Source: GCA-003244245 sp036501085
GTDB lineage: Bacteria > Actinomycetota > Actinomycetes > Mycobacteriales > Pseudonocardiaceae
NCBI GenBank assembly: GCA_036501085.1
Contig: DASYAZ010000051.1
Coordinates: forward strand, 1-55,558
Direction: 5' to 3'
Length of the DNA: 55,558 nt
Below the pieces are notes generated by a model that made no database searches, was not told the origin of the DNA, and was given only the letters and a program-made list of their open reading frames with translations. A program made the position numbers and the translations under genes. The stretch's first letter is position 1. The number at the start of each line of letters is the position of its first letter. Positions 8,173-16,152 of this stretch are shown one piece after another.

Positions 8173-9111
8173 GTGGGCGCAGCGCGCGCGGTCGGGCTGC
8201 TGATCGGTGTCGCCGCCGACGTGATCTTCGGTGACCCGCGCCGGCGCCACCCGGTGGCTGCCTTCGGGCGGCTCGCCCTCGTTGCGGAACGAGCATGCTA
8301 CGTCGATCGCCGGCTGGCCGGGGTGGCCTACACCGGGGCACTGGTCGGTGCCGCCGCGGCGACCGGTGCGCTGATCGAGCGGGCCGGTGGCCGGCGAGCC
8401 ACCGGCGAAGCGGCAGCGACGGCGCTGGCCACCTGGGTGGCACTGGGTGGGGCCTCGCTGGCCGCTGAGGGCGCCGCGATGGCCCGGGCGCTGGACGCCG
8501 GGGACCTGCGCACCGCCCGGGCTCGGTTGCCGCACCTCTGCGGTCGTGCTCCGGATCAGCTCGACCTGCCCGGACTGGCCCGGGCGAGTGTGGAGTCGGT
8601 CGCCGAGAACACCTCCGATGCCGTCGTCGCCCCCCTGCTCTGGGGTGCGCTGGCCGGAGTGCCCGGGCTGTTGGCTTACCGCGCGGTCAACACCCTGGAC
8701 GCGATGGTCGGCTACCGCTCGCCGCGATACCGGCGCTTCGGCTGGGCCGCGGCGCGGCTCGACGATGCCGCGAACCTGGTCCCCGCACGGGCCGCCGCTG
8801 CGCTGACGACCCTGTGCGCCCCGGTGGTCGGTGGCTCGGCCGGTGGGGCGTGGCGGGTGTGGCGGCGCGACGCGGCCGCGCATCCCAGTCCCAATGCCGG
8901 GCAGGTCGAGGCGGCGTTCGCGGGTGCCTTGCGAGTACAGCTGGGCGGGCGGACGGTGTACCCGCACGGCAGTGAGCAGCGCCCGCTGTTGGGAGGCGGC
9001 CGGCCTCCCGGTGCCGGTGACCTCACCCGTGGTGTCGCGCTGTCCCGGGTCGTCGGGTTGGTTGCTGCCGCGCTGGCTGCCGGGGTGGCCGCGACGGTTC
9101 AGGGGCCGTAA
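8173..9111 (+). CDS. cobD: Cobalamin biosynthesis protein CobD/CbiB
   Basis: A 312-residue membrane enzyme that attaches the aminopropanol (phosphate) arm to adenosylcobyric acid, giving adenosylcobinamide (phosphate) late in vitamin B12 synthesis. Family marks are DVIFGDPRRRHPVAAFGR at the N-terminus, ARASVESVAENTSDAVVAPLLWGA, AYRAVNTLDAMVGYRSPRYRRFGWAAARLDD, and HPSPNAGQVEAAFAGALRVQLGG. The start is GTG 8173. It converges on the SURF1 gene, and its last codons lie in a 17-bp duplication. It begins a cobalamin-related block shared in order with mycobacteria (Rv2236c). Confidence 0.95.
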   Translation: MGAARAVGLLIGVAADVIFGDPRRRHPVAAFGRLALVAERACYVDRRLAGVAYTGALVGAAAATGALIERAGGRRATGEAAATALATWVALGGASLAAEGAAMARALDAGDLRTARARLPHLCGRAPDQLDLPGLARASVESVAENTSDAVVAPLLWGALAGVPGLLAYRAVNTLDAMVGYRSPRYRRFGWAAARLDDAANLVPARAAAALTTLCAPVVGGSAGGAWRVWRRDAAAHPSPNAGQVEAAFAGALRVQLGGRTVYPHGSEQRPLLGGGRPPGAGDLTRGVALSRVVGLVAAALAAGVAATVQGP

Positions 9112-9128
9112 CGGTTCAGGGGCCGTAA
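9095..9128. repeat. 17-bp tandem duplication at convergent gene ends
   Basis: CGGTTCAGGGGCCGTAA occurs twice back to back (9095-9111 and 9112-9128). The first copy encodes the end and stop of cobD (QGP-stop). The second, read on the other strand, supplies the end and stop of the SURF1 gene (YGP-stop). Confidence 0.9.
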
Positions 9129-9967
9129 CGGTCGGTGAGAGTAGCCATCGGTGGATCGTGCGGGTCGTCGGTATCTCGCGGTTCCCGGTCGTCGTGCGCT
9201 TCGTCGTCCTCGCGCCCCCGACCGGTCCCTTCCTTCCAGGCGAAATAAATCAAACCCAGCGGGGCCATCGTGCCGAAGGCGATCCACTGCAGCGCGTAGG
9301 CGAACGAGGGGCCGGGGTCCAGCTGGGGTAGCGGCAGCGCGGAGAGCGCCCCGGGGGAACCGTCCAGCAGCTGCAGATAGCCCGGTTCCAGCCGGACACC
9401 GGTCGCTGCGCTGACGGTGCGGGTACTCACCGCGTACACCTGCCGGTGTCCGTCTTGCTGTATGACCTGGCCGTTGTAAGGGTCCGGTTCGTCGGCTTGC
9501 AGTCGGGCGGTGAGGGTCACCTCGCCGCCCGGCACCGGCGGATAGGCCGGAATTCGCACTCCCTCCGCCGGGCGCAGGTATCCGCGATCGACCAGGATCG
9601 TCGATCCGTCGGTCGACTGGAAGGGAACCAGCACCTCGTAGGCGGGCTCACCCAGCACGGTCCGCAACCGGGCCACCATCTCCGCGCTGGGCAGGTAGTG
9701 GCCGTGGACCTGCACCTGCCGCCATTCGGTGGCCTCGGTCGGCGCGGTTCGGGCGGCGAGCACCTCGCGCAGCGGCCGCGGCGGGGTGCTGAAGGAGTGC
9801 TCGATAGCGGAGTTGCGGTCTGCGCGCTCGGCCGCGCGGCGGAACTGCCATGGCGCGAGCACGGTGAACGCCACGATGGCAAAGGAGATCACCACCGCAA
9901 TGAACGCCAGCCAGCCGGGACGCAGCAGGAACCGCCACCGCATCCCACCACGGTAACCGGTCGTCAT
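9116..9967 (-). CDS. SURF1 family cytochrome oxidase biogenesis protein
   Basis: A 283-residue membrane protein of the SURF1/Shy1 family, which helps assemble haem-copper cytochrome c oxidase. It has an N-terminal membrane helix after MRWRFLLRPGWLAF, the WQFRRAAERADRN motif after it, a periplasmic domain with EWRQVQVHGHYL and ILVDRGYLRP, and a C-terminal helix (SFAYALQWIAFGTMAPLGLIYFAWKE). A charged Asp/Glu/Arg tail follows. Start 9967 is chosen because its ATG overlaps the stop of the upstream kinase gene (ATGA). It corresponds to Rv2235 in the mycobacterial order. Confidence 0.9.
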   Translation of the reverse strand: MTTGYRGGMRWRFLLRPGWLAFIAVVISFAIVAFTVLAPWQFRRAAERADRNSAIEHSFSTPPRPLREVLAARTAPTEATEWRQVQVHGHYLPSAEMVARLRTVLGEPAYEVLVPFQSTDGSTILVDRGYLRPAEGVRIPAYPPVPGGEVTLTARLQADEPDPYNGQVIQQDGHRQVYAVSTRTVSAATGVRLEPGYLQLLDGSPGALSALPLPQLDPGPSFAYALQWIAFGTMAPLGLIYFAWKEGTGRGREDDEAHDDREPRDTDDPHDPPMATLTDRYGP

Positions 9968-10821
9968 TCCCACACTGCCCGTGCCGCTGCTGCCGCCCTC
10001 GCGCCGTAACCGCCCCCGAACAGCACGGCATGCACCAGCAGCGGGAACAGCTGGTGCAGTGGGACCCGCTGTCGCCAGCCCGGCGCCAGCGGGCTGCAGT
10101 CCGTGTATCCGGTGAGCACCCGCTCCAGGTGAGGGCAGCCGAACAGCATGAGCATGGCCAGGTCGGTTTCCCGGTGCCCACCATGCGCGGCCGGGTCGAG
10201 CAGCCAAGCCCTCCCATCGGACCCGGTGTGCACGTTGCCCGACCACAGATCGCCATGCAACCGGGCCGGTGGCTCGGCTGGTCCGGCCAGCTCGTTGATC
10301 TGCTCGCAGGCCCGGTACACCGCAGCGGCGCCCGCAGTATCCAGCGCGCCGCGGTCCGCCGCCGTTCGCAGGTAGGGCAGTACCCGATGCTCGGCGTACC
10401 ACTCCGGCCACCGCTGCGCGGTGACATTGGCCATCGGGGCGCCGCCGATCCACGCCCGGCGCGCTCCTCCCGGGGGTGCGGCGCCGAAGGCCGGGGCGCC
10501 CGCAGTGTGCAACGCCGCGAGTTCGCGTCCCAGCCGCTCCATTCCGGCCCCGTCGGTCCGGCCGGGCGGGATGTGCTCGGTCACCAGCCACTGCTCGTCA
10601 TACCCGTGCACCCGCGGTACCGGTGGGCCGCCAGTGACCTGCAGCCAGCGCAACCCCGCTGCCTCGGCCTCCGGTTGCCCAGCTTGACCCCGCTTGGCAA
10701 CCACGGTGCACCCGCCGTCCAGCTCCACCAGCCAGATGGGGCCCAGAGGCCGCGCACTGCGCACCGGCTGCCCGGTGATGGCGGAGGCAGCGCGCGCGGG
10801 CCCACCTGCTTCCGCCCTCAC
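9964..10821 (-). CDS. Fructosamine kinase family protein
   Basis: A 285-residue protein of the fructosamine-3-kinase/ketosamine-kinase family (protein-kinase-like fold), which phosphorylates sugar adducts on amines and so starts deglycation. Visible motifs are the catalytic loop LHGDLWSGN, then a DPAAHGGHRETDLAML metal-binding segment, and an N-terminal lysine strand (CTVVAKRG). The GTG start at 10821 overlaps the stop of the phosphatase gene (GTGA), and its own stop overlaps the SURF1 start, so the three genes are translationally coupled. A longer in-frame extension upstream is antisense run-through and was dropped. Confidence 0.87.
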   Translation of the reverse strand: MRAEAGGPARAASAITGQPVRSARPLGPIWLVELDGGCTVVAKRGQAGQPEAEAAGLRWLQVTGGPPVPRVHGYDEQWLVTEHIPPGRTDGAGMERLGRELAALHTAGAPAFGAAPPGGARRAWIGGAPMANVTAQRWPEWYAEHRVLPYLRTAADRGALDTAGAAAVYRACEQINELAGPAEPPARLHGDLWSGNVHTGSDGRAWLLDPAAHGGHRETDLAMLMLFGCPHLERVLTGYTDCSPLAPGWRQRVPLHQLFPLLVHAVLFGGGYGARAAAAARAVWE

Positions 10822-11297
10822 AACCGCTCGCGCACCCACGCGAGCAACCCGGGGACGGCCGCACGCACCATGCCGATCACCTCGTCGAAGCCCTCGGTAC
10901 CGCCGAAATACGGGTCGGGCACGTCGAGATCCCGGCCGGTGGTGCTGCTGTCGAACGAACGCAGTAGCACCACACGCTCCGGTTCGGCGATCATCCGGCG
11001 CAGTGCCGCGAGGTGCCCGTAGTCCAGCGCCACCAGTAGGTCGGCAGCGAGATGCTGCGGGCCGACCTGCGCGGCTGTGTGCTCGCACCGGTAACCGGCC
11101 CGGCGCAATGCCCGTACGGTTCGTGGGTCGGCCGGATTGCCCACATGCCAGGCACCGGTCCCCGCGCTGTTCACTTGCACCCGGTGAGCCAGGCCCTCCT
11201 GGCGTAGCGCGTCAGCGAAGACGATCTCCGCGATCGGGGACCGGCAGATGTTCCCCGTGCACACGAAGCACACGCTCAGCGTCGTAGGAGGTGCCAC
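10818..11297 (-). CDS. ptpA: Low-molecular-weight protein tyrosine phosphatase
   Basis: About 159 residues. It has the P-loop signature CTGNICRS at residues 13-20, whose Cys is the nucleophile, and the general-acid loop DVPDPYFGG near the C-terminus, both diagnostic of this family. It dephosphorylates tyrosine (or arginine) residues. In M. tuberculosis PtpA sits in the same gene order (Rv2234, followed by SURF1). The start is uncertain: GTG 11297 or GTG 11315, neither with a strong ribosome binding site. It is first gene of the phosphatase, fructosamine kinase, SURF1 operon. Confidence 0.92.
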   Translation of the reverse strand: MAPPTTLSVCFVCTGNICRSPIAEIVFADALRQEGLAHRVQVNSAGTGAWHVGNPADPRTVRALRRAGYRCEHTAAQVGPQHLAADLLVALDYGHLAALRRMIAEPERVVLLRSFDSSTTGRDLDVPDPYFGGTEGFDEVIGMVRAAVPGLLAWVRERL

Positions 11298-11413
11298 GCC
11301 ACCAGTCTGACGCACCGGCGGGTCGCCGCCGGAACAGTCACGTCGTGATCGGGACAGTAACGTCTAGGCGGAACGCTCCGCTGGGACGACCTTTCCGGCC
11401 TACGGTGGGCACG

Positions 11414-12358
11414 GTGACCACGCGGGCGCCGAGGATCGTCTCGTTGCTCCCCTCCGCGACCGAAATCGTCTGCGCGTTGGGGTTGGCCGACTCGCTGGTC
11501 GGCATAACCCACGAGTGCGACTACCCGGCCGGCGTTGACCGTAAGCCTCAGCTAACCGCCAGCCGTATCTCGCACCAGACCATGAGCAGCGCCGAGATCG
11601 ACCACGCGGTGCGCTCGCAACTCGACGGGCACGGCAGCATCTACGACCTCGATGAGGTTCGGCTGCGCGCGCTGGCCCCCGAGCTGATCCTGACCCAGGA
11701 GCTCTGCGACGTGTGCGCAGTCAGCTACCGCACCGTGGAGCGGGCGGCCCGCAGGCTGGACACCGACGTCACCGTCGTGTCCCTGGAGCCGGGCACGATA
11801 GCCGACATCCTGGCCAACATCGTCACCGTCGGCGAGCTGACGGGCCGCGAGGGCGAGGCGCACGCGCTGGTGGCCAGCCTGCGTAGCCGTCTTGATGCCC
11901 TGGCCTCGGCGCTGTCCGGCGTCATCCGCCGCCCGCGCACCGTGGTCCTCGAGTGGCTTGAGCCACCCTTCGCGCCGGGTCACTGGGTGCCCGAGCAGGT
12001 CAGCGTCGCCGGAGGTGACCCGGGATTCGGCACCACCGGCGGGGTGTCCCGGACCACTACCGCGGAGGAGATCAGCAGCTACGCCCCGGAGGTGATCGTG
12101 CTGGCACCGTGTGGCTTCTACGCTTGCGACACGCTGCGTGCGCTGCCGCGGGCTCGGCTGCCCGCCGGCTGGTCGGAACTAGCGGCAGTCCGGGACGGCA
12201 ACGTGTGGGCCGTCGATGCGACCTCGTACTTCAGCCGGCCCGGCCCGCGGGTGATCGACGGTGCCGAGATCCTGGTGCGCATCCTGCACCCCGCTGTGAT
12301 CGGCCCACCCGAGCAACGCCACGCCCTGCGGGTGCCGCCCGATCTCATGTGCAGCTAG
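11414..12358 (+). CDS. Cobalamin-binding (BtuF-like) helical-backbone protein
   Basis: About 314 residues with the periplasmic-binding-protein fold of the BtuF/FecB family: RIVSLLPSATEIVCALGL at the N-terminus, DVCAVSYRTVE, EWLEPPFAPGHWVPEQV, and PEVIVLAPCGFYACDTL. No signal peptide or lipobox precedes the fold, so it is predicted cytoplasmic, and there are no neighbouring BtuCD genes. Its place between cobD and cobC supports a corrinoid link, but whether it binds, stores or senses cobalamin is unknown. The GTG at 11414 is used, and GTG 11405 is an alternative. Confidence 0.82.
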   Translation: MTTRAPRIVSLLPSATEIVCALGLADSLVGITHECDYPAGVDRKPQLTASRISHQTMSSAEIDHAVRSQLDGHGSIYDLDEVRLRALAPELILTQELCDVCAVSYRTVERAARRLDTDVTVVSLEPGTIADILANIVTVGELTGREGEAHALVASLRSRLDALASALSGVIRRPRTVVLEWLEPPFAPGHWVPEQVSVAGGDPGFGTTGGVSRTTTAEEISSYAPEVIVLAPCGFYACDTLRALPRARLPAGWSELAAVRDGNVWAVDATSYFSRPGPRVIDGAEILVRILHPAVIGPPEQRHALRVPPDLMCS

Positions 12359-12376
12359 CTGCACGCGCTAGCGTTC

Positions 12377-13429
12377 ATGTCCACCATGGATCAGTTGCTG
12401 TGCCACCACGGCGATGTCGATGCCGCCCCGGGACTGCTCGACTTCGCGGTCAACGTGCGCGGGCACCGCCCCCCGCCGTGGTTGCGTGCGCGGCTCGTCG
12501 CGGCAGTGGACGGGCTGGGGCGTTACCCCAGCGCCGCTGCGGACGGCGCCGCGCGGGCGGCGGTGGCGACCCGGCATGGGCGGGACCCGGCGGAGGTTCT
12601 GGTGCTCGGCGGGGTCGCCGAGGGTTTCGCGTTGTTGCCCGCGCTGGCTCCCCGGCTGGCCGTGGTGGTGCACCCGTCGTTCACCGAGCCGGAGGTGGCG
12701 CTGCGTGCGGCGGGCGTCCCCGTCCGGCGGGTGCTCACCGGGACCGACCATCAGCTGCTGCCCGAACGCATCCCAGCCGAGGCCGATCTGGTGGTACTCG
12801 GCAACCCCACCAACCCCACCTCGATGTCGCACCCGGCTGAGGTGGTGCGCGCCTTGGCCCGGCCAGGGCGGGTGCTGGTCGTGGACGAGGCCTTCGCCGA
12901 TGCGGTTCCCGGGGAACCGGACTCGCTGGCGGCCGATCGGGGCACTCCCGGGCTGCTCGTGTTCCGCAGCCTGACCAAGACCTGGGCCCTAGCGGGGCTG
13001 CGCGCCGGATACGCGCTGGGCGCGCCCGATCTCTTGGCCCGCCTGGCACGCCCACGCCCACACTGGCCGGTCGGCACGCTGGTGCTGGAGGCGGTGCAGG
13101 CGTGCAGCGCGCCCGCCGCGGTCGCCGAGGCCACTGCCGCCGCAGCCCAGACCGTGCGCCACCGGGAGTGGATGATCCGCCGGCTCGCTGACCTGCCTGC
13201 TGTCACCGTTCACCAGCCGGCCACCGCGCCGTTCCTGCTGCTGCGGGTCCCCGGTGGCAAGCGGATCCGGACTGCGCTGGCCGCGGGCGGCATCGCGGTG
13301 CGCCGAGCTGACACCTTCCCGGGCCTGACCCCTGATCATCTGCGGGTCGCGGTGCGGCCTCCTGAGATCGCTGCGGAGCTCGTCGCCGGATTACGGGATG
13401 CGCTGGTCACCGCGGTGGTGGCGTCATGA
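12377..13429 (+). CDS. cobC: CobC-type aminotransferase (L-Thr-P decarboxylase family)
   Basis: A 350-residue fold-type I PLP enzyme of the histidinol-phosphate aminotransferase/CobC family. The PLP lysine lies in SLTKTWALAGLRAGY near residue 200, with GNPTNPTSM and VLVVDEAFAD segments before it. CobC supplies the aminopropanol phosphate arm of cobalamin from L-threonine phosphate, which would feed CobD in this window. It corresponds to Rv2231c in the mycobacterial order. It starts 18 bp after the BtuF-like gene and its stop overlaps the Nif3 start (ATGA). A second ATG at 12386 is possible. Confidence 0.88.
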   Translation: MSTMDQLLCHHGDVDAAPGLLDFAVNVRGHRPPPWLRARLVAAVDGLGRYPSAAADGAARAAVATRHGRDPAEVLVLGGVAEGFALLPALAPRLAVVVHPSFTEPEVALRAAGVPVRRVLTGTDHQLLPERIPAEADLVVLGNPTNPTSMSHPAEVVRALARPGRVLVVDEAFADAVPGEPDSLAADRGTPGLLVFRSLTKTWALAGLRAGYALGAPDLLARLARPRPHWPVGTLVLEAVQACSAPAAVAEATAAAAQTVRHREWMIRRLADLPAVTVHQPATAPFLLLRVPGGKRIRTALAAGGIAVRRADTFPGLTPDHLRVAVRPPEIAAELVAGLRDALVTAVVAS

Positions 13430-14268
13430 CCGCGGTGGTGCGAGACGTGGTGAGTGTGTTGGAGGCCGCCTACCCGCCGGAGCTCGCAGAGAGCTGGGAT
13501 GCCATCGGTCTCACCTGCGGGGATCCGGCTGAGCCGGTGCAGCGGGTGCTCATCGCGGTCGATCCGGTCACCGAGACGATCACCGAAGCGCTGGAGCTGG
13601 GGGCGCAACTGCTGGTCACCCACCATCCGCTGCTGCTGCGCGGGGTACACGGGGTGCCCGCCGACGATCCAAAAGGTGGCCTGGTGCACCGGCTGGTGCG
13701 CGCCGGGATCGGGCTGTTCTGCGCGCACACCAACGCCGACGCAGCCGATCCGGGAGTATCGGATGCGCTGGCCCACGCATTGGGATTGCGGGTCGCCGGC
13801 CCGCTGTCCGCCCGATCCAGCGAGGAGTCGCCCGCCCGCACCGGGCTCGGGCGGATCTGCGAGCTCGCCGAAACCGAGTCGCTGGCGGCCTTCACGCGCC
13901 GGGTCGCCCAGGCATTGCCCGAGACCGCGTGGGGGGTCCGGGCCGGTGGTGATCCCGCACGGCCGGTGCGCACCGTCGCTGTCTGCGGTGGGGCCGGGGA
14001 CTCGCTGCTCGCCGCGGCCACCTCGGCGGGGGTGGATGCCTATGTCACCGCTGATCTGCGGCATCATCCTGCCTCGGAGCACCTGGCGGCCGGCGGTCCG
14101 GCGCTCGTCGACCTGGCGCATTGGGCCAGCGAGCATCCCTGGTGCGAGCAGGCCGCGAAAGTAGTCTCGACGGCTCTCGGCGGTACGGTCGATGTCTACG
14201 TTTCGTACCGCCGCACCGACCCCTGGACGATCGGCTCGGCGCAACCACCTGGGAGGCTCACGCGGTGA
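13426..14268 (+). CDS. Nif3-like dinuclear metal center protein
   Basis: A 280-residue member of the Nif3/YbgI (GTP cyclohydrolase I type 2-like) family, a ring-shaped hexamer with two metals per subunit. Metal-ligand motifs visible are LLVTHHPLLLRG and CAHTNADAA near the N-terminus and DLAHWASEHPWCEQ near the end. The reaction is unsettled. ATGA overlap with cobC and GTGA overlap with the next gene place it in a single co-translated run (cobC, nif3, zinc-ribbon, RNase H, phosphatase), as in mycobacteria (Rv2230c). Confidence 0.92.
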   Translation: MTAVVRDVVSVLEAAYPPELAESWDAIGLTCGDPAEPVQRVLIAVDPVTETITEALELGAQLLVTHHPLLLRGVHGVPADDPKGGLVHRLVRAGIGLFCAHTNADAADPGVSDALAHALGLRVAGPLSARSSEESPARTGLGRICELAETESLAAFTRRVAQALPETAWGVRAGGDPARPVRTVAVCGGAGDSLLAAATSAGVDAYVTADLRHHPASEHLAAGGPALVDLAHWASEHPWCEQAAKVVSTALGGTVDVYVSYRRTDPWTIGSAQPPGRLTR

Positions 14269-15029
14269 ACGCCGATTCCGCCGCACAACGCCGGCTGCTT
14301 GACCTGGCGGCGGTGGATGCTGATCTGACTCGCGCCGCGCACCGCCGCCGATCCCTGCCCGAACAGATCGAGGTCGAGCAGGCCGACAAGGATCTGCAGT
14401 CCAGCCGGGACTCGCTGGTCGCCACCGAGACCGCGGCATCAGACCTGGATCGGGACATCCGCAAGCTGGAGGCGGAGATCGACCAGGTGCGGGCCCGGGA
14501 GGAGCGGGACCGTGGCCTGCTCGACTCGGGGTCGATCTCCTCGGGCAAGCAACTGGAAGATCTGCAACATGAACTGGCAACTCTCCGGCGGCGGCAGACC
14601 GTGCTGGAAGATGACCTGCTCGAGGTGATGGAGCGCCGCGAGGCCACCGGGGCTGACCTGGAGCGGGGCCGTGCCGCGCACGCCGACATCGAGCAACGCC
14701 ACCTCGATGCCACCCGCCGGCGGGACGAGGCGCTCGCGGAGCTGGTGTCCACCGAGGCACACCGCCGTCAGGAGCGCAGCACCCTCCTCGATGAGCTGCC
14801 TGCGGACTTGGTGATGCTGTACGAGCGGATCCGGAGCCGAAACGGCACCGGCGCGGCGCTGCTGCGGGAGGGTCGTTGTGGCGCATGCCAGCTGGAGCTC
14901 GATCGCACGGCGCTGGGGCGCCTGCGGGAAGCGGCTGCCGATGAGGTGGTGCGCTGCGAGGAATGCGGTGTCCTGCTGGTGCGGGTAACTCAATCGCGAT
15001 CTGGTGGGCCAGGGGAGTCCGGGCTGTGA
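14265..15029 (+). CDS. Coiled-coil C4 zinc-ribbon protein (CT398/DUF164 type)
   Basis: About 254 residues: a long alpha-helical coiled coil rich in Glu, Arg and Ala (roughly residues 15-190), then a C-terminal zinc ribbon with CGAC and CEEC pairs. As I recall, family members include CT398 and Helicobacter HP0958, linked to sigma-54 or flagellar/secretion roles elsewhere. In actinobacteria the role is unknown. The GTG start at 14265 overlaps the Nif3 stop. Upstream in-frame codons lie inside the Nif3 gene and are not used. It corresponds to Rv2229c. Confidence 0.9.
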   Translation: MNADSAAQRRLLDLAAVDADLTRAAHRRRSLPEQIEVEQADKDLQSSRDSLVATETAASDLDRDIRKLEAEIDQVRAREERDRGLLDSGSISSGKQLEDLQHELATLRRRQTVLEDDLLEVMERREATGADLERGRAAHADIEQRHLDATRRRDEALAELVSTEAHRRQERSTLLDELPADLVMLYERIRSRNGTGAALLREGRCGACQLELDRTALGRLREAAADEVVRCEECGVLLVRVTQSRSGGPGESGL

Positions 15030-15451
15030 GCTTACGAGTGATCATTGAGGCGGACGGCGGCTCGCGGGGCAACCCCGGCCCCGCCGGGTACGGGGCGGTG
15101 GTCCGGGACGCCGATACCGGGGAGCTGCTGGCCGAGGCATCCGGGTGCCTGGGGAGCACCACGAACAACGTCGCCGAGTACTCGGGCCTGATCGCCGGGC
15201 TGCGCGCCGCCCTCAAGGCGGGCGCGGCGTCAGTGGAAGCGCGGATGGACTCCAAACTGGTCGTCGAGCAGATGAGCGGACGCTGGAAGATCAACCATCC
15301 CAACCTGCGGCCGCTGGCCAGCGAGGCGGCCGGGCTGGCTCGTGAGCTCGGCGAGGTCACCTATACCTGGGTGCCGCGGGCCCGCAACGCCCACGCCGAC
15401 CGGCTGGCCAACGAGGCGATGGACGCGCAGGCCGCCGAGCAACGGAGGTGA
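15026..15451 (+). CDS. Ribonuclease HI domain protein
   Basis: A 141-residue RNase H fold that cuts RNA in RNA-DNA hybrids. Catalytic acids are visible at Asp10 (EADGGSRGNPG), Glu51 (NNVAEYSGL), Asp75 (ARMDSKLVV) and Asp125 (NAHADRLANE). In mycobacteria this domain is the N-terminal half of a bifunctional protein (Rv2228c) whose C-terminal half is a histidine phosphatase. Here a stop codon ends the RNase H after 141 residues and the phosphatase continues in the -1 frame. The GTG start overlaps the previous stop. Confidence 0.92.
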   Translation: MSLRVIIEADGGSRGNPGPAGYGAVVRDADTGELLAEASGCLGSTTNNVAEYSGLIAGLRAALKAGAASVEARMDSKLVVEQMSGRWKINHPNLRPLASEAAGLARELGEVTYTWVPRARNAHADRLANEAMDAQAAEQRR

Positions 15452-16110
15452 CCGGGGCCGGAACCGGAGGGTACCCGCGTTGGACCGGTGCCACCGGCTC
15501 CCCGACCCGGCTGATGTTGCAGCGGCACGGGCAGACCGAGCATTCCGTGCAGCGCCGCTACTCGGGCCGCGCGGACCCGCCGCTTACCGGGTTGGGGGAG
15601 CGCCAGGCCGCCGCCGCGGCTACCCGCCTGGCATCCGTCGGGGACGTCACCGCTGTGCTCAGCTCGCCGCTGCGGCGGGCCAGGCAGACCGCCGAGGCGG
15701 TGGCCGGGGCGCTGGATGTGCCGCTGAAGGTCCACGAGGGACTGATCGAGGCTGATTTCGGGGCGTGGGACGGGCTGACGTTCGCCGAGGCGCGTACCCG
15801 GGATCCAGACCTGCACGCCCGCTGGCTCACCGATACCTCGATCGCCCCGCCGGGTGGCGAGAGTATGGACGCCGCGCATCAGCGGGTGCAACTGGTGCGG
15901 GACCAGCTGGTCGCTGACTACGGTGCCGCCACGTTGATCGTGGTCAGCCACGTGACGCCGATCAAGGCGCTGCTGCGGATGGCGCTGGAGGCCGGCCCAT
16001 CACTGCTGCACCGGCTGCACCTGGATGTCGCATCATTGTCAGTTGCGGAGTTCTATCCCGATGGCCTCGCCTCGGTCCGGCTCGTCAACGACACCTCGCA
16101 CCTCAGCTGA
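15448..16110 (+). CDS. Histidine phosphatase (CobC/GpmB-like), split from RNase H
   Basis: A 220-residue phosphoglycerate-mutase-fold phosphatase with the catalytic RHGQT (His27), GRADPPLTGLGERQA, SSPLRRARQTAE, EADFGAWDG, and the second histidine in VVSHVTPIK. It resembles alpha-ribazole-5-phosphate phosphatase, a late cobalamin step, or an acid phosphatase. The first ~20 residues (GYPRWTGATGSPTR) look like the interdomain linker of the usual fused protein. Its GTG overlaps the RNase H stop (GTGA), so reinitiation could still give both products. Confidence 0.87.
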   Translation: MTGAGTGGYPRWTGATGSPTRLMLQRHGQTEHSVQRRYSGRADPPLTGLGERQAAAAATRLASVGDVTAVLSSPLRRARQTAEAVAGALDVPLKVHEGLIEADFGAWDGLTFAEARTRDPDLHARWLTDTSIAPPGGESMDAAHQRVQLVRDQLVADYGAATLIVVSHVTPIKALLRMALEAGPSLLHRLHLDVASLSVAEFYPDGLASVRLVNDTSHLS

Positions 16111-16152
16111 CGCTCCGTCACCGGATCTTCGCAATCGACGTTAGCTCAGAGA

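Noticed and set aside
9968..10591. Extension of the SURF1 frame upstream
   Set aside because: It overlaps the fructosamine kinase gene out of frame. ATGA overlap fixes the start at 9967.
13336..15360. 674-residue leftward frame
   Set aside because: Complement of five real rightward genes. Arg/Pro/Ser-rich and no domain, so a GC-rich shadow.
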